Shown piece after piece: positions 52,701 to 61,700 of a DNA stretch of 64,000 nt. Each line of letters opens with the position of its first letter. Within the stretch, counting starts at the first letter, position 1. This DNA is from Anodontia alba (taxonomy: Eukaryota > Mollusca > Bivalvia > Lucinida > Lucinidae): NCBI GenBank assembly GCA_964016985.1, contig OZ024823.1, forward strand, positions 27,501,095 to 27,565,094, in the 5' to 3' direction. Under the pieces are notes generated by a model that did not search any database, was not told the DNA's origin, and saw only the letters and a list, made by a program, of their open reading frames with translations. A program made the position numbers and the translations under genes.

Positions 52701-55700
52701 TCTACTTGGCTGATAATTACATGCCTATGTATGCTTGATAATTATATATATGGTTTCAAAATTTGTTTTCTTTATTGGGTTTTAAAAGTATTGGTGCTTT
52801 GGTAACTAGGAATAGTCCAACTGATTATTTTGGGTCACCTGTTAACTTTTTTTACAGTTTCTTTTAATATTTCAAAGGTAATTCTGATACTGCAAATTAC
52901 ATAGTAAGTGCCTATGTCAACAGGGACCATGATGAATCTCATAGCCCCAGATAAGTTTGGGTATCGGGTAAATAGTTTTCTATTGCTCTACAAAAACATA
53001 TATTGAGGGTACTCATTAGAAGTGCATTTCTCATGAGTACCCACAAAATATTTGTTCATGGAGAAATGAGAAACATATCGATACTTCTAGGTTAAAAAAA
53101 TGCCTAAGCTGGAGCTATGGAATCTGCAATGGTCACAAATGAGCTGCAGTGTGACAGAATGGCCCTTATATTGTATGCAAATAGCAAATACATCAATCAG
53201 CATGCATGCCAGAGCAATATGGCCAGGGCCTTCTCTGTCATTGTTTCTGGAGTGAACAGGGATTCTTTACACGGGTAGTGAATGCCCTGATCTGACTCCA
53301 TAAATGTGCAGGCTAATCTAAGCCTTCATTGCCAGCATATGCAGTAAGTGCCATTTTATTCAAGTTGTGCTCACAGGTAATATTACTTCATGGAAGTATT
53401 AAAACATCCCAGATTGTCCTCAAGGGGTGGTTGGGTGTGGTAAAAATGGCATGTATCTTATGTCACCAGGGCGTCTAACTGATATTGGCTTACAATTTGG
53501 CAAGGCCTGCTATCCTTGTAGCAGGTAAGGGTAGAGCTCCAGATGAGTTTGGGTATCAGGGAATGGTTTTATTTCTTCTGTTTCTTCACTTTCATTCCTG
53601 TTCCTCTTTCTTTTCCATCCCTCTCTCATCTCCTCTACTATCTCTTCTATCTCTTTTCTCCCTTTCTCTGGGAAACGACACAAAATGACCCACAAAGGTT
53701 GACTTGTCGTTAAATCCCAACACAATCAAAATCTTCTGCCGGATTTTGAGGCCTTCATAATGGCATGCATTGTCAGTCTTAACATGCCCTTAGTGCCAGC
53801 ACTTTTTGTTTCATCTTTTAACTGTGACTGTCACAGTTTCAACTTTGTCAAGCTTAAGTCATCTCTAACCATACAGTTTTCCTGACTGTTTTGCTAATAT
53901 CAATTGTAACATGAACCTTGCACTAATGCATTTCTGTACATAATCTCTGCAAGATTTTATATAGTATACTAGATAGATAGCTAGATAATAAAGAGGATCA
54001 TTGCAAGTTGAATAACATTGTTTACATTGGTGCTTGATAAGTAGTATTTGTGATAAGAAGTGACCCTATCTTGGCTATACAACCACCATAGATTTGCAGC
54101 TTGTAAATTATTTGTAAGATACATTTTTCAGAAACATTTTGAATAACTTAAACCAACTTTCTTCTGTGACAACTTGCCTTTCCACGTGAGTTTCTCACGT
54201 AAAAGAAAATTGGTTTCGGGTATCAAAAACAGAACTTTGGGTATCAAAAATAAAACAGAACAACAACAAAAGATCAAGACCATCTTATCAGGAGAACTGT
54301 AGATTGTGTACATGTTGATTTGCTTTATGCCAGTGCACAGAAAAAACTTACCATTTGTCATTTAAATCTGAGGATCCAGAAAGAATCTGCACACCCATGT
54401 TATCTGGTCAACACCTTTATTATTTGCGAATCGAAATGTTATGAATATATAGTGAAGACCACTCACAGGAATCAGACTGGAGTGAATCTGTGTTGATGGT
54501 ATGTGGCAAAAGAGTGTCCCACTTTAAAAAGATGATAAATATGCTGATGTTCTTTTGTTTGTCTGTTTCATCATATGCCTATCCTTCCAACATTTTAACC
54601 CTGGTCCTGCTGAATCTGGATATGCCCTGCCTTTACAAACAGTGTAGATCCAGATCAGTTGGCTTCTGAAGAAGCCAACTGATCTGGATCTACAGTTTGT
54701 GATTAAATATGTAAATTTGTCTCAAAGACCTGGATCAAGTTATCTGATTGGCCGAAAATAAGAAGTGGGCATGGCATTTAATTTTATTCAGCATGGGAAG
54801 GTTTAAGTACCAAGAATATATGTAGCAGCTGTAGAAGTTAGAAATTTCAAACTTGGTGTATATGTGCATGCCCTACTGTGAAAAAAAAACAACAACAGAA
54901 AAACATAGTGGCTCTAAATCTATGGCACAGCCAGATTCTCTGACAGTTAGTTATTTCTGGCCCAACTCAGTCTTGATTTGTTAAGATTTTCATTGGCTGA
55001 TGTGATAAGGTTTATCTTTTTATTGCACTCACTGGACAGATTGAGCACGTTAAAAAAGGATGACATTTCTAATTGGTCCCAGAAAATAGGGTTTGATATT
55101 TATGCCATGATTAAATTTATTTGTTTGTTTCCATAGAAGTTTTCATGAAAGGTTGAATCCTTTCTCTGGGAAAAATAAGGGAAAGTATTCCAAAAGGTCA
55201 TATGCTGAGCATATAAATACTGCAGTGGCCCAGATCAAGCAGTGTTGTCTACACATTTTGTCTGATCAGGAAGGTCCTTGTATTTTTATAGAATCACTGG
55301 ATAATGCAGAACATATTGGTGAACAGCAAAGTTTCTGTGAAGACTGTAGATTGCATGACTTTGCTGGCTGACCAGGGCATTCTTAGGTCAAACATGAGCC
55401 ACACTGAGAAATTGTACCTCGTGATGCATGCACATTGTAGACACAGATCAGCCCAGGCATCCACTCAGTAAGATTAGGTTTTTACTGGGAACATTTTGTG
55501 GATAGGTATTTTAGGCAGAGAGTAAGTACAGTTTAAACTATGAGGATGCATGGACTGATCTAAGTATTCATTGGTTGGCCGGCCTCGGTGGCTCAGTTGG
55601 ATGCGCCGTCCGACTGGAACCAGGAGGTCGCGGGTTCAACCCCTGCCAAGGTCGCCAACATTCTTTTGTGGAGATTGATCATGAAATATTTTCTATGATC

Positions 55701-58700
55701 ATTCTCTCCCTTCCGCTGATTCAAGAAGGGCAGTTGTCAGTTTCTGGCGAAAGAATGTGCACAATACTGGTTAACCGTTTCGAGGACTAAGTCTGCCCAG
55801 TAAACGTGTGGCTAGGTAAACTGACTGCGCTTGACATGACCCCATTGGGTTGACTGGGCCGTAAAACCTCAACATAAACAAACAAATCTTCATTGGGCAT
55901 ACTTGTCATACAGATTCTTACATTGCAGTAGCTTATATGTCTGGAAAATCCTTTTTCTGTAACAACATTTGTGTGTAATTGTAGGGTAACTCTGGTCTAA
56001 AACCAAAGGAAGGAGAAGTCACATCAAGACCTTGGCAGTGGCCGTTAAATTTAAGGGTAAGTCTGCTACACAAGCTCTGATAAAAAGAGCATTACCACAG
56101 CTGTTCAGAGTGTAGAGAAGATCAACCTATAAATCTATTCAGTCTGCCAAGGTGTTTGCTGTGGGTATGTCAGTTTTAAACTAAGTATGCTAAGTTAAAA
56201 AATTCAACAGATAACATTTTGAAATAGTTTTATTATTTGAACCAAAATATATGGTTTTACATTTTATGCAAATTGTTGCCTAAGAGGACAATTTGCAGGA
56301 AATATGAGCCCCAGTGGTCTGGGAAAATATATGAAAATGTCAGTTTGTTGTCTGTTGGTTTTGGTCAGAGAATGTTTACTACAAGCAATTAACAACAGTA
56401 ATGGGATTGAATAGTCATAAAGAAATGGAGAAGTTTAACTATTGCATTAGTGAAAATTAGTTTTCTCTGCATTCAAGGTTTATTGTGTCTGCTAAGGGTT
56501 TGTCCTTCTATCTACACTGGTGTTAAATGCCTTCATAGTCTCAAACTATAGTCTGATTCATTTACACCAGATTAGGTGCTGTGTCTATGTTAACCCTTAT
56601 TCTGCAGAACCCAGATATGCCCTGCCCTTGCAAACATTGTAGATTCAGATCTTCAGAAGCCAACTGATCTGGATCTGCACTGTTTATCATTCAGTATGTG
56701 AACAATCTAGATCAAGAAATATGATTAGCTGATGGCCCCGGTGGCTTAGTTGGATGCGTGACCGACTGGTGATCAGGAGGTTGTGGGTTCGACCCCTGCC
56801 AGGTCAGCAACATTCTATTGTGGAGATTCGATCATGAAATATCTTCTCTCCCTTCAGCTGATTCAAGAAGGGCAGTTGTCAGATTCTGGTGAAAGAATGT
56901 GCACAATACTGGTTAACTGCTTAGAGGTCTAAGCCTGCCAAGTAAAAGGTAAACTGACTGCACCTGACATGACCCCATTGGGTTGACTGGACTGTAAAAC
57001 CTCAACACAAACATAAATCTGATTGGCTGACAATTAAAAAAGGGTGTGGTATCTTAATTTATTCAGCATGACAAGGGTTAAAAAATGTTTTCTGTATTTG
57101 TTTGCTATATTGACAACTATTTCCAAGTAATTGAATAACATCACTGTCCAATTATTGTGTCGTCAGTGTTGGGCTTACATGACATTAATAAAAAAAAAAA
57201 TAGCAAAATGGCATCCAATGAGACTGCAACTTTAACATTTCCACTTGGAAATACTTTTTTGACTGTTGTATGAAGAAATAAAAGTGTATTCAAATTTCTA
57301 TTTTCTCTTTCATTTATAATTGGCACATTGAAAATCACATAGTTTTCACACAAGAATATGATGCATTCACAAAAATGGTGAATTAGGTTCATTTCATGTT
57401 CAGGGAATGGAAAAATACATACATATACTTTTACATTTTTTTTAAACTTTATAGTTTAATCAAGGTTTGTAGCCATGCATGCCATCATTTAATTCTTTCA
57501 ACTAGGAGATATCTTCATATTTGCCTTCTCTTGAATATTTAGTGTTAAGCCTACAATTGAAGTATAATATTAGTGCTTGTATTTCCAGGGACAGATATTC
57601 TCAGGGAAAGATCACAGGATTTATTTATTGGGTAACCCTGTGATATTCTGGGCCATGCTTGGTTTCATGAGTTTGTTCCTATTATTGTACTGTGTTCATG
57701 TCACTAGAAGACAGAGAGGAGTAAAAATATCTAAGCAGATAGCTGGTGAGTAGACAATTTACCTTTGTTTATATGATTCACAACATGTGAAAAGGCATTT
57801 ATGTCATATGCTGGCAATGAAAGCCCAGATCACCCTGCACATGAAGATCAGGGCCTTCATTTCCTGCCATTGACAAAATCAGTTGATACTGTAGAATATA
57901 TTGATCAGAAGACATTGATCAGGCTGCATTGATGCACAGAGTGATCTGGGATTTGATAAGTCACATATGCATAAGGCCATATTTTACACATTGTGCTTCA
58001 CATGAAGATAAAAATATGATGCCTTTCTTATTTTTCTGTGAAAACAAATTTCTGGACAACTTCAAAATTGTCTGAGCTTGTTAGTGGAACAAGCGAGGAT
58101 TTGTTTAACTCTTTTTGCGCCAAATTTCAAACTACATTTGTCGTCTGCTTTGATTTTTTTAACAAACTATGGATTGGAAAGAAGTTTATATGTAAAGCTG
58201 AAAGACAATGTCAGACAGCATATATCCTGATGAGACGGCTCATGATGAGCCATCTCATCTAGTTCTACGCTGTTTGCAAAAGCCTATTATTATCGCCTAT
58301 AGCAGTGAAAGAGTTCAACTAGGTATACTTGTCCTAAAATTGTATTATGTTCATTTTACTACATTTGTCTTGAATGAATGTCAAACAGTGTATACTCTTA
58401 TCAGATGACACATTCTGTGACATCTGATCTGGGTCTGCACTGTTTGCTCAGACCTGTCTTAGGGTAAATAAGTAATAAGACATCATTTGGACTCGGTTAA
58501 TTAGGGTAAATAAGTAATAAGACATCATTTGGACTCAGTAATTAACTGTTCTTAGTCTAAACTTTGAACATGTCCATTTATCTTTGCAAACAATTTGATT
58601 TTGGTCTTCACTAATTGCTCCCATATATCTGTTCAAGTGTTTAGGGTATTTTTTTGGCATCGCTTCAGAATTATCTTGCTCAGACAAGTCTGTGATTCAC

Positions 58701-61700
58701 AAAGTTCTTGGAGAGTAAGGAAAATTCAAATATTTACATCTCCTAAATGACATTGTACCTTGGACAGTATCCTTAACACAGGTGACCGTTTTTTTCAGAG
58801 ATTTTTAAACCCAGTATTATTGAGGTCAGAAGAAATATTTCTAACTCTACATATCTTGGGACAGGAATCGAGCAGAGTTGCATACCTGATAAACAGTTTA
58901 TTCTCCAAAAATATCAAAGATAATTGAATAGAGTATACTTAACCATTTCCACTCTTTAGGCAAATTCAACAGTCTACAAATTGATGGTATTTTCCTTGTT
59001 TTCCCCAGAAAACAGGATTTGACATACATGCAAATTGTCTTCATTGGAGACAATTTGCACAAAATGTCAAAGCCAGATTTCTGAGAAAATGAAGAAAAAT
59101 ATTTTAAAATGATGTCTGCTGAAGTTTTTACCCAGAGAGCTAAGTGTTAAGTGTATTACCCTCCATATCTATTATGGCTGTGATAAAGTCTTATTGGATT
59201 TATTCAAACAATTGCATCAATAGATTTAATATATTATCAGAAATGGCAGCTATCATATATCTACTGGCAGGTTGTATGAGAATATTTGCAATGGATAGAG
59301 TAACAGATAATTAGAGTTTTCACCATCAATGACATTAAAGTGCTATGCACTAGCAATGGTATACATGTATTTGACACTTTATCAATTGGTATACCTGCTT
59401 TATGGATGGTTCTCAAGTGCCTCGATGGTTCTCGAATGCCTCCAGCTTAATTTTGCCAGCATTTGATTGGTGGGTATTTTTATAATGGATTTGGCTTTGG
59501 AAAACAATCATTTATTTCCCTGTTGGCTCAGATTTTTTTAAAGTGAAAAGGACTATTGTTACCTCAAGTTGTTTCATATGACAAGTTTTCATATGTTAGT
59601 CAAGTTCATTTCTAAAACATGCCTATGGAAAAATTCTGATATTTTCCATATTTCCGCTCAAAACATAGATTGTTAGAACTGCCTCCATGAGGTGGTTCCA
59701 ATGAGTACCCACAATCTATGTTTTTGAATAGAAAATAGGAAAAATAATGTATACCCTGGTAAACCCCAGTTTTTTTTTAATATAAAAATGGGGTTTAAGG
59801 GGGTCAAAATTATAAATGCATGTTTTTGTGATGTTATATATATTTATCTTACTGTATATTTCAGATTATTATGATAGAACATTTTCTGCCTGTTGGTGGT
59901 TATTAGTTGGCTGGGGTCTTCACTACATTCCATTTTGGCCAATGACCAGAGTTCTCTATTTCCACCATTATTTTCCAGCATTCCTGTATAGTGCTATGTT
60001 GTCAGGTAAGTTAAAGATGTTTTCACTAATTCACTCACTCACTACTGAAAATTTAGGCTGCTCAAATGAACTATTAGCCTAGTGAATTTAGATATCAACA
60101 GACAGTATTGTGGAACATTTTTCTTATTTTTTTTTTTCACAAAATAGTGCTTGATATTCAATGCAGGTCTCCTTTGGAGATGTATCAATTTTTATATTTA
60201 ACCCTGGTCATGCTGAATAAATTAAGATGCCACACCCACTTCTAATTGTCAGCCAATCAGATTACTCAATCCAGATTGTTGATATAAATGCACATACTGA
60301 TTGATAAACAGTGCAGATCCAGATCAGTTGGCTTCTTAGAAGCCAACTGATCTGGATCTATACTGTTTGCAGAGACAGGGCATATCTTGGTTCAGCAGGA
60401 CAAGGGTTAAGGTACTCCCTTCAGAAAAAGGTCTACTCTAAAAGGTTTGCTTCCCTTGGGAGCAAATTCTTTCATTTTAGAGTAGATCTTTTTCAGAAGG
60501 GTCTTGGTGTGCAGAAAAGAGAACCAGAGACAATTCCAGTGTGTACTAACAAGATATATTTCAGTGGAAAAATAACCAAAGTTATCCTATATTATCACTT
60601 TTGTTGTCACCTTATCCCTGGCTGTGCTTTTATTTTATGTACTGTATTAGCCATAAGTATTGGGACACCTTAACTCCTTCCCATACTTGTCCTGAAACTT
60701 GAGCAAGTCTCTTTTACTACCTGTTGATGTGTCTAAAAACTGATGGATGATTGGCAAACAATGCAGACCCTGATCAGATGCCATATTCTGCAATGTCTGA
60801 TCAAGGTCTGCACTATTCACTCAGGTCTGTCACCAATACGGTCATTATGGTACTTAAAATGTGCAGACTTTGCTCTTGATTAGATATGAAGCTGATATTA
60901 ACCCTTACAGTGCCATGAGAGCAGCAGATTGACATTCTAAAATATTTCTTTATATTTCTTCAGGAAGTAAAGCTTAACCCTAGTCCTGCTGAACCTGGAT
61001 ATACCCTGTCTTTACAAACAGTGTAGATCCAGATCAGTATCAGTTGGCTTCTGAAGAAGCCAACTGATCTAGATCTGCACTGTTTGCCATTAAGTATGTG
61101 AATTTGTATCAACAACCTGGATCAAGTAATCTGATTGGCTGAAAATTGGAAGTGGGTATGGCATCTTAATTTATTCAGCATGACAAGGGTTAACATTTCA
61201 CATGAACCAAAAATATAAAGAAAATACCCAGGAAAATGCCACACTCGCAAAGCAGAGTCTTCCAGAGGCACTAAAAGAAGGAAAGATGAGGAACAAAGAA
61301 ATACCACACATTAACCCATTGTAGTCAGGAGACCCTAAAAGTGTAATTGGCAAACAGTGCAGACCCAGATCAGACGCCGCACAACGAGGCATCTGATCAG
61401 CGTCTTCACTGTTTGCAAATACTTTAGCCAGTTTTCTCTAGGAATATCGAAATCTCATAGCCTCACCAACATAAAATTGAAATTGGACTCTTCCAATATG
61501 TAGCATGGGGGAGCTCAATCAGTCTACAATGTGTTAAACCACAGATGTACAAACAAAGAAGAACAGCAACAGAGGAACCACCTTGGAATGGTCAGTTTGT
61601 TTATGTTGAGGTTTTACAGCCCAATTAACCCAATGGGGTCATGTCAAGCTCGGTCAGTTTACCTAACCACACATTTACTGGGCAGGCTTAGTCCTCTAAG

